A stretch of DNA of 64,000 nucleotides, from NCBI GenBank assembly GCA_963776055.1, contig CAVZLD010000014.1:310001-374000 (forward strand), read 5' to 3'. Below the pieces are notes generated by a model, which was not told the DNA's origin, searched no databases, and worked only from the letters and a program-made list of their open reading frames with translations. Position numbers and translations under genes: made by a program. Positions within the stretch are counted from its first letter, which is position 1. Every line of letters starts with the position of its first letter. The DNA comes from CAVZLD01 sp963776055. GTDB lineage: Bacteria > Planctomycetota > Planctomycetia > Pirellulales > Pirellulaceae. This document shows, piece after piece, positions 1 to 8,400 of the stretch.

Positions 1-935
1 TTGGAACCTTCCTCATAGGCGCGAACAATGTCCATCACCAGTCGGTGCCGCACAATGTCCGCTTTGCCCAAGCGGGTTTGGGCGAACCCGCGAATGTGCT
101 TCAGACGCGTTACGGCGTCCGTCAGCCCACTGCGTGTGTGAGGCGGAAGGTCGATCTGCGTCTCGTCACCCGCGACAACGATCTTCGAACCGTTGCCCAT
201 TCGCGTCAGAAACATCTTCATCTGCGCGACGGTCGTGTTCTGGGCCTCGTCGAGAATAATGAACGCCTCGTTCAGCGTACGTCCGCGCATGTAGGCCAGC
301 GGGACCACTTCAATCACGTCTTCCTCCATCTGTCGCTTGATCTGGTCATAGTCCATCATTTCGTACAATGCGTCGAGCAACGGACGCAAGTACGGGTTGA
401 TCTTGGCGTGCAGGTCGCCCGGCAAGAACCCCAGGCTCTCGCCCGCTTCGACTGCCGGTCGCACCAGCACGATCTTGCGAATTCGTTCCTCGCGCAGCGC
501 TTCGACGGCCAGCGCAACAGCCAGATAGGTTTTCCCGGTCCCGGAAGGCCCGACGGCAAACGTCAGGTCGTGGCCGCGGATCGCCCGTACATACTCCGCC
601 TGCCCCGCGGTGCGAGGCGAAATCTGTCGTCCGCTGGCCAGCACCAGAATCGGCTCGGCCTGCGGACCCGATTCTCCGCCCGCCACTTGTCGCAATACCT
701 GCTCCACCTCGGCGTCGGCGAGACTCCCCTGTCTTTCCACGAGCATTTTCAGCTTTTCCAGAGTCTCCGTCGCCTTCGCCACGGCAATCTCCGCCCCCGC
801 CACGCGAATCTGCCCGTCTCGGTGAGTAATCTCCACTCCAAAAAGGGCACGGATGCGCTTGAGGTGCTGGTCGCAGGCACCGAACAACGGCAGAAGAGAT
901 TTTGCGCTGAGTAGCGTGATGGTGGCTTCAGTCAT
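1..935 (-). CDS. phoH: PhoH family ATPase (3' end outside window)
   Basis: This gene reads from an ATG at 935 to the left edge of the window, so its C-terminus is missing. It encodes a PhoH-type P-loop ATPase, a cytoplasmic family linked to RNA metabolism and often found near ybeY. About 311 residues are visible. The Walker A motif GPSGTGKT lies near residues 129-136 and the Walker B stretch FIILDEAQN near 225-233. The VAGDETQID and DIVRHRLVMDIVRAYE segments typical of the family follow. The N-terminal 100 residues fit the KH-like region of long PhoH proteins. The chosen start overlaps the stop of a 13-codon leader (see that entry). No frame break is visible. Confidence 0.93.
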   Translation of the reverse strand, partial: MTEATITLLSAKSLLPLFGACDQHLKRIRALFGVEITHRDGQIRVAGAEIAVAKATETLEKLKMLVERQGSLADAEVEQVLRQVAGGESGPQAEPILVLASGRQISPRTAGQAEYVRAIRGHDLTFAVGPSGTGKTYLAVALAVEALREERIRKIVLVRPAVEAGESLGFLPGDLHAKINPYLRPLLDALYEMMDYDQIKRQMEEDVIEVVPLAYMRGRTLNEAFIILDEAQNTTVAQMKMFLTRMGNGSKIVVAGDETQIDLPPHTRSGLTDAVTRLKHIRGFAQTRLGKADIVRHRLVMDIVRAYEEGS

Positions 936-973
936 GCATTCCACGGCGGATCGGCGAAGCCGTCGCGCTGCAT
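932..973 (-). other. Possible 13-codon leader ORF overlapping phoH start
   Basis: An ATG at 973 is preceded by a strong GGAGG on the minus strand and opens a 13-codon frame. Its TGA overlaps the phoH ATG as ATGA. This could be a translationally coupled leader peptide. It could instead be the true phoH start displaced by an indel. Confidence 0.3.
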
Positions 974-1184
974 CCTCCTCAAGGGGAAGTCCTACCATTT
1001 ATAGTACTCCGGGACCGAAGTACGAAACCCGAATCCACGAGAATCCAACATAAATCATTGTGGCAAAAACAGTTACACCCCATCTCTGGTGATCATCCAG
1101 CACGTTCTACCCGCCCATCTTCGGTATCACGGCCGCGAGAAATTCCTTTCGCCTGTTCTGCGTGGAGAGAATCCGTCCCAAGAC

Positions 1185-2090
1185 CTAACCTCGTGGCACG
1201 GCCAGCAAGCCACTGAGCCACCAGGCCAGACTGACCGGCGCGGCACCCAGTAGTGAATCCACAATGTCCAAGACGCCCCCCAAACCGGGGAGCCAGGGAC
1301 TGGAATCCTTGCAGCCGGCGTCCCGTTTCAACAACGATTCGGCCAGATCGCCAGCCATCCCCGCCAATGCCAGACTCAAGCCAAACAACAGGTACCAACC
1401 GATGGCTCCCCGCTGCACCTCGGGGCACAACCGGGGCAGGAGCAGCGAATACACCAACCCAGCGCCCAACATCGCCGCGCCGATCGCCCCCACCGCTCCT
1501 TCCACCGTCTTCCCGGGGCTAAGTCGCGGCGCCAGTTTGTGACGCCCGATCGATTTCCCAGTGAAGTAGGCCCCCGTATCGGCCAGTTTCACTACGAGGA
1601 TCGTCGCGACGACCGCAACCAGCCCCAGTCGATCCGGCGACCAGATCCGCAATTGGACCAGCAGCCCCAACGGCAGAGCGGCATAACAGACGGTCAACGT
1701 TCCCCCAGCCAGGCGCTGCAGCGACTGCCCCGCTGCTCGGTAACGCCACAATTCCGCGCCGAAAAGGACGCACATGGCCAGGACCACTCCGACCAAGACC
1801 CAGCCGGCCTTTCCCAGTGCCAATGGACCGCTCTCGGCCGGCGCCGCCACCGGCATCGCGGACGCCACAAGCAGCACGAAGGCCGCCGAGAGGTTCGCGC
1901 GAAACGAGGTCGCCAAGTTTGCCTTCTGCAGCAGCACGCTTACTTCGTGACAAGCCATCAGACCGGCCAGCAGGGCCACGGGAGCCAGCCAGAGGCCCGG
2001 ATATCCCCCATTCTGCCGATCATCCAACCACAGCAGTGCCACCAGCGGAGTCAGGATCGCCGCGGCGGCGGTCAGTCGCCAACGAAGCAC
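1185..2090 (-). CDS. cdsA: Phosphatidate cytidylyltransferase
   Basis: This is an intact 301-residue integral membrane protein. It makes CDP-diacylglycerol from CTP and phosphatidic acid, the entry point to phospholipid synthesis. About eight hydrophobic segments span the protein. The C-terminal CDP-alcohol signature is recognisable: SLLKRDAGCKDSS followed by PGLGGVLDIVDS, with the conserved K-R, K-D and D-x-x-D residues. The upstream core VKLADTGAYFTGKSIGRHKL and SPGKTVEGAVG is also typical. The gene lies 15 bases downstream of uppS on the same strand. This uppS-cdsA pair is common in bacteria and links undecaprenyl phosphate and phospholipid precursors. The length is normal for the family. 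Confidence 0.92.
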   Translation of the reverse strand: MLRWRLTAAAAILTPLVALLWLDDRQNGGYPGLWLAPVALLAGLMACHEVSVLLQKANLATSFRANLSAAFVLLVASAMPVAAPAESGPLALGKAGWVLVGVVLAMCVLFGAELWRYRAAGQSLQRLAGGTLTVCYAALPLGLLVQLRIWSPDRLGLVAVVATILVVKLADTGAYFTGKSIGRHKLAPRLSPGKTVEGAVGAIGAAMLGAGLVYSLLLPRLCPEVQRGAIGWYLLFGLSLALAGMAGDLAESLLKRDAGCKDSSPWLPGLGGVLDIVDSLLGAAPVSLAWWLSGLLAVPRG

Positions 2091-2105
2091 GGGCAGAGGC
2101 CTCCT

Positions 2106-2867
2106 TTACGCGTCTTTTAAACCACCGTATCGGCGGTCTCGCCGAGCAAACTCGCGCATCGCCTCATGCAAATCTTCCGCGTGAAACTCGGGCCAACACT
2201 TGGGCGTGACCCACAGTTCGGCGTAACTGATCTGCCACAACAGAAAGTTGCTGACCCGCATCTCGCCGGCCGTGCGGATCAGCAGATCCGGATCGGGCAT
2301 GCCGGAGGTGTACAGATAACGCGAGATCGTCGACTCGTTGATCTCGTCGGCCGAGACGTTACCGGCCGCGACATCGGTGGCGATCCGTCGCACGGCGTCC
2401 ACCATTTCTGACCGCCCGCCGTAGTTGATCGCCAGGCAGAGCCGGGTCCCCGTATTCGCCGAACTCATCTCGATCGTCTTGTCGATCTGCTGCAAGACGG
2501 AGTCGGGGATTCCATCCCGTCGACCGATGACGCGGACGACAATATTCTGCTGCATGATCAAGGCCCGTTCCTCGATCATGTATTGCTCCAGCAAGTGCAT
2601 CAGAAAGTCCAGCTCGTGCCGAGGCCGCTTCCAGTTCTCGCTCGAAAGGCAATACAACGTCAATTGATCGATCGACAGCCGAGCACACTCCTCGACGGTC
2701 CGCCGAACGCTGGAAACACCACGCCGATGGCCTTCAATGCGAGGCAAACCGCGCCGTTCGCGCCCAGCGGCCGTTGCCATCCATGATGATGGCGATGTGC
2801 CGCGGCCGTTCGTGTGACGGCCAGATCGAATTCTGCCGAGGCGGTGGTCGAAGATGGATGTGGACAC
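2106..2867 (-). CDS. uppS: Undecaprenyl diphosphate synthase (frame-disrupted)
   Basis: This is a cis-prenyltransferase that makes the C55 lipid carrier for peptidoglycan. The catalytic motif HIAIIMDGNGRWAR lies at about 2765-2805 in a different frame from the rest (GLPRIEGHRRG, SSENWKRPRHELDF, AINYGGRSEMVDAVRRI, DPDLLIRTAGEMRVSNF, WQISYAELW). One indel near 2765 and probably a compensating one near 2805 are needed. The start is uncertain: a GTG at 2867 gives about 253 residues, normal for the family. The RTSGE motif reads RTAGE here. The gene precedes cdsA. Confidence 0.85.
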   Translation of the reverse strand: MSTSIFDHRLGRIRSGRHTNGRGTSPSSWMATAAGRERRGLPRIEGHRRGVSSVRRTVEECARLSIDQLTLYCLSSENWKRPRHELDFLMHLLEQYMIEERALIMQQNIVVRVIGRRDGIPDSVLQQIDKTIEMSSANTGTRLCLAINYGGRSEMVDAVRRIATDVAAGNVSADEINESTISRYLYTSGMPDPDLLIRTAGEMRVSNFLLWQISYAELWVTPKCWPEFHAEDLHEAMREFARRDRRYGGLKDA

Positions 2868-2904
2868 GTTTCTTGCCGCGAAGTTTCGCAACCTCGAATA
2901 GCTT

Positions 2905-4238
2905 TCAGGACGTGCGGGCCGGGCGACCGTATTTCGCTGCCAAGCCCGGATCCAGAAACAGAGTCTGCGCTCGATCGGGACCGACAGACACGATACCGAC
3001 GGGCCGGCCCACCAGTTGCTCGATCCGAGCCACGTACTCCCGCGCATTGTCCGGCAGATCCTCCACTCGATCAATCTGGGTGAGATCCTCCTCCCAACCG
3101 GGCAGCGTTTCATAGACCGGCACGGCCCGCCGCAGGTCGTCCACGTGACTGGGAAAATTCGTGGTCCGCTTGCCGTTGATCTCGTATGCGACGCACACTT
3201 GGATTTCCGGCAAACCGGCCAACACGTCCATCATCATCAGACCGAGCAGATCGACTCCACTGAGCCGCGCCGTATACCGAACCGCGACGGCATCGAACCA
3301 GCCGCACCGCCGGGGTCGCCCGGTCGTCGTGCCGTACTCATTGCCCCGCTCCCGGATGTGTCGCCCCTCGGGAGTATCCTGCTCCGTCGGAAACGGCCCG
3401 CCGCCCACTCGAGTCGAGTAGGCTTTGATGATCCCGATGACCTGCGACGATCCATCGTCCGGGCACTCCGGACCCCGGGGAAACACCCACGCCCGAACTA
3501 TTGCTGCTGGTCACGAAGGGATACGTTCCGTGGTCGATATCCAGCAACGCTCCCTGTGCGCCCTCGAACAGCAGCCGCTTTCCCGCCTCCAAGGCATCCA
3601 ACAGCAGTTGCGTCGTCTCGCCGACATGCGGCTGCAAGTCGCGTGGCGTAGCGCCTGGCATTGCGCCAGAATCGCTTCCGCATCCAGATCCACGGACTCG
3701 CCCCCGCTCAGGCTTTCCAGCCAGGCCCGCTTGGCAACAGCGATCTGCCGCACCTTCTCGGGGAAATCCGGACGATACAGATCGCCCAACCGAATGGCGA
3801 AGTTCCGTCCCACCTTGTCACGGTAACAGGGGCCAATACCCCGCAGTGTCGTGCCGATATTCTCGCCTTCGACCACCGCGTCGTTCAGAATCCGATCTTC
3901 CTCCAGATGCCAGGGCAACACCACATGCGCCGACTGGCTGATCAACAGATTCTCGCCCACCTGAATACCGCGAGAAAGGAGCGAATCGATTTCTGCCAGC
4001 AAGGTCGGCGGGTTCAACACCACGCCCGGCTGCAATCACGTTACTCACGCGCAGGATTGAGAATCCCGCTGGGGATGTGATGCAGCTTGTACTTCTCGGC
4101 TCCGACAACGACCGTATGGCCCGCGTTGGCACCACCCTGGTACCGCACCACGTAATCGAAATCGGAGGTCAGCAGGTCGACGACCTTGCCCTTTGCCTCA
4201 TCGCCCCACTGCAAACCCACAACGCAGGTGCCTGGCAC
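2905..4238 (-). CDS. purA: Adenylosuccinate synthetase (frame-disrupted)
   Basis: This enzyme joins IMP and aspartate using GTP in the first committed step to AMP. The reading begins at an ATG at 4238 (MPGTCVVGLQWGDEAKGK) and keeps GGANAGHT near 4120. It continues in other frames through NIGTTLRGIGPCYRDK, FEGAQGALLDIDHGTYPFVT and IGIIKAYSTRVGGGPFPTE. The GWFDAVAVRY segment and the C-terminus VGRPVGIVSVGPDR follow. At least three frame changes are needed, near 4038, 3655 and 3485. The total of about 444 codons matches the family. The usual GDEGKGK loop reads GDEAKGK, which could be real or a base error. The neighbours are uppS and a SpoU methyltransferase. Confidence 0.88.
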
Positions 4239-4433
4239 AGCGCTTTCCCCCAGCTACGGTCGTATGATTCGTCTACCGGCAAACCCGCCAGTGTAGGCCT
4301 TGGGAAGCCGTGGAGCAAGAGACGGCGTGGGGAGTTCCTCCGCTCGCCGGTCGGCCCAAGCCGTCCCCGTATGAAAGAACGCTGTGAAACTCCTCCGGGA
4401 TCAGCCGCCTCTCGGCAGGATCGGCCCACGCGA

Positions 4434-4934
4434 TCAACCGCGGGGGTATTGGCGGCAGTATTCGTAGAGCGCCATCGCCGCCGCCGTCGCCACGTTGTAA
4501 CTGTGAGGCAAACCGTAGACCGGGATTTCCACGACGTCATCCAGCATCGCCATTAAATCCGCGGAAAGACCATCTCGCTCGTGACCAATCACCAGCACCA
4601 CTCGCCGCGGGAAAATGAACTCATGCAGGATCTGCGATCCGCTGGCCTGCTCCAGCCCCACGAGCCGGAAATCCTGCTGCCGAAGTTCTCGCAACACCGG
4701 CGCCAGACTGCGGTGGCGCTCCACCTCAACGAACTGTAAGGCGTCGCGCGCAATGCGAGGGTCGATCCGCGATTGACCGCCGGCCACGACGCGCTGCACA
4801 CCGCAGCAACCTGCCGTGCGTAGAATCCGCGCCAGGTTCACATTGCTCCGCAGCGGCGGAAGCGCCAGAACCAACTCGCGAGGTCGATCCAACGTAACCG
4901 GTGGCTTGTGCCGTTGATGCTCAAACTCGGACAT
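4434..4934 (-). CDS. TrmH/SpoU-family RNA 2'-O-methyltransferase
   Basis: This is an intact 166-residue SPOUT methyltransferase that uses SAM to 2'-O-methylate tRNA or rRNA. Three family motifs are in order. Motif 1 is around SNVNLARILRTAG (Asn and Arg), motif 2 is VLVIGHERDGLS and motif 3 is VEIPVYGLPHSYNVATAAAMALYE, which forms the knotted SAM site. It consists of the catalytic domain alone, with no L30e-like substrate-binding domain. It therefore resembles short SpoU proteins such as TrmH or TrmL, but the substrate cannot be decided from sequence. It lies upstream of purA on the same strand. Confidence 0.85.
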   Translation of the reverse strand: MSEFEHQRHKPPVTLDRPRELVLALPPLRSNVNLARILRTAGCCGVQRVVAGGQSRIDPRIARDALQFVEVERHRSLAPVLRELRQQDFRLVGLEQASGSQILHEFIFPRRVVLVIGHERDGLSADLMAMLDDVVEIPVYGLPHSYNVATAAAMALYEYCRQYPRG

Positions 4935-4975
4935 CGATCCCGGACCGCTGCGTCAGAGGTTACTGCACGATTGCC

Positions 4976-5518
4976 TTACCGAAAGGCCGAACGACGGACC
5001 TGGGAGGAACCACGCGGAGCAGACGCGTGCCCGCGCCGCGTAAAGACATCGACCATCGACATCACCTGTTCGCGCTGGTCACCCCACGCCAGGTAAACCG
5101 TCGCGAGCTGCGCCAGGGGAGATGCACTGCGATCGAAGCAGAGCAGCACGCCCCTTCGCAAGACTCGGTAACGCACAACGGCCGGCCAGGGAATCAGCCG
5201 ACGACGTCCTAAGCTGAACTGTCCGATTCCCTCCGCGGTCAGCTGATACCGCACCGGTAACCAAAATCGCCACATCGACGACACGAGCACGACCGCCGTT
5301 AACACGGTCATCGCCCAACTACCCGATAACCAATAGGCCGCCGCAGCGGTAAGCACGGTTCCCAGTACGACGCCTAGGCTCCGCCAACCATCATGAACTA
5401 GCGGCCAGTTGCGCAGCAGGACTTCTGACGGAACGGCGGAACCGGAAGGAGAGACCGTAAGTGGCGCGGCAGACGACCCCATAACTCTCATGGTAGTCCA
5501 GTCACCTTGTTCCCGCAT
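4976..5518 (-). CDS. Hypothetical membrane protein, two TM segments
   Basis: I do not recognise a named family. The 180-residue product has a hydrophobic hairpin of two probable membrane helices at about residues 45-90. A basic globular tail of PH-like character follows, with a YQLTAEGIGQFSLGRRR segment and then IPWPAVVRYRVLRRG. Membrane-anchored bacterial PH-like proteins have this arrangement, but that assignment is only an inference. The frame is intact. It lies about 40 bases upstream of the SpoU methyltransferase and may be co-transcribed. The first plausible ATG is at 5518, and a second Met occurs about ten residues in. Confidence 0.6.
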   Translation of the reverse strand: MREQGDWTTMRVMGSSAAPLTVSPSGSAVPSEVLLRNWPLVHDGWRSLGVVLGTVLTAAAAYWLSGSWAMTVLTAVVLVSSMWRFWLPVRYQLTAEGIGQFSLGRRRLIPWPAVVRYRVLRRGVLLCFDRSASPLAQLATVYLAWGDQREQVMSMVDVFTRRGHASAPRGSSQVRRSAFR

Positions 5519-5730
5519 CCACCGTCCGCATTTCGCCCGGTAGTGCCGGCGTCCTTCTTCCCATTCCCGCTTGTTTTCCGCCCGGCGATCATCAGCGGCC
5601 GACTGGCCCGCTGCTCTTGCTTCTTTTGCGCGATGCTGCTATAAGCCGCACCGCGACACGGGGCGATCAGCCTATTCTCGTCGGATGTTCGACGAGAGTT
5701 CCCATCACCCGAGAACAGAAGTCCCCTCCG

Positions 5731-6313
5731 ATGGCACGAAGAAGAACGTCGATCTCCCAAAAAGCGGTCTCCACAGCCACGATTGGCGTTCCGTCACCGG
5801 TGCGCAGGGTCCTGACCAGCCGCTTCGGCGCACCGTTGACGGTCTTGATCTTGGGCGTGCTCACCGCGACCGGCATCATTCGTTTCCAATGGCTGGATGG
5901 GCGGCCGCGTGTTTCGGTCGACAAACAACGTGCCGTAGAGGTCAAGGACCAGGTCGACGAATATGTGGACGGTGCCGACTTTTCTCTTCCGAAACTGCCA
6001 GAAAGGCCGGCTGCGGGCTTTCTTCCTGCGCAGGTTATCGCGCCGACCTCGACCGGGCTGATTCCCTCGTATGGCGGCCAACCGCCGCCCCGGTCAAACC
6101 AGCTTCGTGCTCCTTTGGCGGCCCGCCGCTCCGGCCAACCCACCGTCGTACCCGTTTGGTGGCCAAGCCGCTGCGCCAGCCAACCCACCGTCGTACCCGT
6201 TCGGGAATCCCGGCGTGCAGCAGGTGCCGCCGCCCCCGAATCCGCAGCAGCCGGGCAATCCGGTAACGCGACGCCTCTCCACCTTTGGTCGCCGCCTGAC
6301 CGTGCCGCATTGA
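5731..6313 (+). CDS. Hypothetical protein with TM and Pro-rich repeat tail (frame-disrupted)
   Basis: The reading starts at an ATG at 5731 (MARRRTSISQKAVS). A basic N-terminus precedes one membrane helix (APLTVLILGVLTATGIIRF). A short soluble region with WLDGRPRVSVDKQRAVEVKD follows. The C-terminus is low-complexity and Pro/Gly-rich. It carries a repeated PANPPSYPFG unit that is only continuous if the frame changes near 6085 and 6130. It then ends PNPQQPGNPVTRRLSTFGRR at 6313. The repeated peptide corresponds to a direct DNA repeat at about 6135-6205. No function can be assigned. It may be a small envelope protein with a disordered periplasmic or cytoplasmic tail. Confidence 0.55.
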
Positions 6314-6387
6314 TCGGAGTGAGGCAACCGCCATCCGGTCGAATGCTTTGATAGCGGTCTTTTGTCCCTGATCAGCATTCCGCTTTG

Positions 6388-7800
6388 TCAGCGGGTCGAG
6401 TCCGTCTTCGCCTTTGCACTGGGCAGTGGGCCGGACGGGGCGGACCGAAGAAAACCTTCAGGCAGCATCGACTTCACCTGTGCGATGATTCGATCTTCCA
6501 TCGCCGGTTGCATCCGCTCGGGCTGTCCCAGAGTTAACAGGTGACTCAGACTGTTCCGCACCTCGTACCCGCCCTCCTGGATCAAGCGTTTCGAAACGAT
6601 GTAACTCGAAACATCATGGGCATAGGCGGTCAGCCAGAGGCGATCGGGGTCCAACTCCCGCCGCAACCGCAGCGCGTAGTCCACGACGACCTCATCGGAC
6701 AGAAACACCATCGCCAGGTCATCGCCGAACGTCCACGTGACAATCCGGTAGAGCTTTTCCTTGGGTAGTTCCAGGCCAGCCTCCAAGCGAGCGAGAAGGG
6801 CCCGCGTCATGAAGGACTGCTCGGTCATGTTGCGGATGTCCTGTTTGTCGAATTCGCTCGAGCGGTGCAATTGGCAGGTCACATTGACGAGCGGTCAGTG
6901 GGGACTCGATCGGTTTCCAGCGACCTGACATCAGCCGCTTCACTTCCTCCGCCACCGCACGACCATGCTGCTCACAAAGGGCCACGCTGCCGTGCGGACA
7001 AGGGTCCGAATCGGCGCCGCACCCGATCGACACCAGTGCAACGACGCCGGGCTGGTCCGCTTCGATCCGCTGCTGGGCACAACCAGCCCAATCGCCGTGG
7101 ATCTGCGGAAAATCGCCGCGCAACGTCGTATTGTGGCACGCGTAATTGAACAGCAACGCCAGGATTCGACCGTCTTCGGCAGTGACTTTCAGTACCGGCA
7201 GGTCATGGCTCGCGGGTGCTTCGGGAATGGCGCCGAAGCCCACCCATTTCCCTTCCTTCAGCACCCGGCGGTTCGTCGCAAAATCGACGCTCCCGCGTGC
7301 CAGGCGCGAGACGCGCCGGTACCCGGGACGCCAACGCCTGGATCACTACCGCTTCCAAATCATTGGTCAATTGTTCCGCGTAGCGAACCAGCCGTTCGCG
7401 TTCGGCACCTTGCAGCGCTGGCATCCCTTTCAAATCGGGTCCGGAATGGCTGTGCGAGTTGCACAACACAAAGCGTTCCGGAGCCAACTTGATCTTCCGC
7501 GAAGCCGCTGGTACACTTCTTCGCGGATCGATTCGGGCACGGCGCCGCAATCGACCGCCAGCAGGACGGCGGGGCCGTCACCACGATCCTCGCCCAGCAC
7601 CAGGGCTTTGGCCATCAGCGGACCTGCGACGCCCTGGGATTCCGCCGTTCGCGATTCATACCCATACATCCGAACGGGAAACTCGGGAGTGATCTCCACT
7701 TTCGCCACACCGACCAGCATCGGCTCGGCGGCCACCAAAACACCGCAGCTCAACAAGCAGACGACGGTCGCGCACCGACGCGGACCAGCAGGTTATTCAT
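6388..7800 (-). CDS. Neutral/alkaline ceramidase N-terminal-domain-like secreted protein (frame-disrupted)
   Basis: The gene can be followed from an ATG at 7800 through a signal-peptide-like start (MNNLLVRVG, then LLSCGVLVAAEP). Next comes VGVAKVEITPEFPVRMYGY, the opening of the neutral/alkaline ceramidase-like family that is widespread in planctomycetes. Later pieces keep CNSHSHSGPDL and LLFNYACHNTTLRGDFPQIHGDWAG, which hold the His metal ligands. The ends are VSIGCGADSDPCP and TWTFGDDLAMVFLSDEVVVDYA. Frame changes are needed near 7755, 7490, 7270 and 6885. The reconstructed length of about 470 residues is shorter than true ceramidases. Planctomycete members are of unknown substrate, so ceramidase activity is not implied. 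Confidence 0.75.
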
Positions 7801-8400
7801 CCAACGCGATCGAAACATGGCGATCGTTCTCCTGTTGTGACGCGCTGCCCAACAGATTCCAGATAGGTGCGCGTCTTACGAACCTCATCCGGACCAGTAA
7901 TCCAGGCACGTATTTTGTACCGATGCCGTCGTCTTGTGCGGATCGGCATCGTCGCGGGCGACAAAGCGCTCCCCTCGGTATCGCAACGGTCGCAGCATCG
8001 GGCCTGAGCATCGGATTTCGAATTCGACTGTTTGACTTGGAGCTACACCGAAGCTCCTGTGCCGACCGGGTGGAAGCAAACCACAGAGACCACGAAGGGC
8101 ACAGAGCACGAGAGCATTCGAAGCAGAAAGAGCTGATTTTCATGCCCTTCCTGTCTTTCCCCTGTTTTGTCTCCGTGCCCTTCGTGTTCTCTGTGGCTGT
8201 GTCTCCCGTTCTTGGAAGTCGTTGATATCCAGGATCTTCTGTCTTTGTCAAGAAATCAAACAGTCGAACGAAATGACCGAGCTCAATTCTGGAGCGCTCG
8301 GCGGAGGTCTCCGACCGCGCTGCAACCGCCGCCCGCCGGAAGCGGTAGCGGGAAGGATTGCCGGGCAGTGCCTCAGTGACCTGCTGCACCATGAGCGATC
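7801..8400. other. Intergenic region without convincing gene
   Basis: About 600 bases separate two minus-strand genes. Short open frames here lack family motifs. The only clear structure is the long inverted repeat at 8081-8196, annotated separately. Confidence 0.6.
8081..8196. repeat. CCACAGAG-type inverted repeat (26-bp arms)
   Basis: The arms at 8081-8106 and 8171-8196 match in 24 of 26 positions as reverse complements. They begin CCACAGAG and contain a shared CACGAAGGGCAC core. The loop is 64 bases. I recall dispersed palindromes of this style between genes in planctomycete and other large genomes. Whether it is mobile or regulatory cannot be seen from one copy. Confidence 0.8.

Noticed and set aside
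45..914. Long plus-strand open frame of 289 codons
   Set aside because: It is the antisense shadow of phoH. The minus strand has all PhoH motifs, and this frame has none.
7793..8392. 199-codon minus-strand open frame
   Set aside because: It runs through the CCACAGAG inverted repeat, has Arg/Ser-rich composition and no family motif, so it is probably non-coding.
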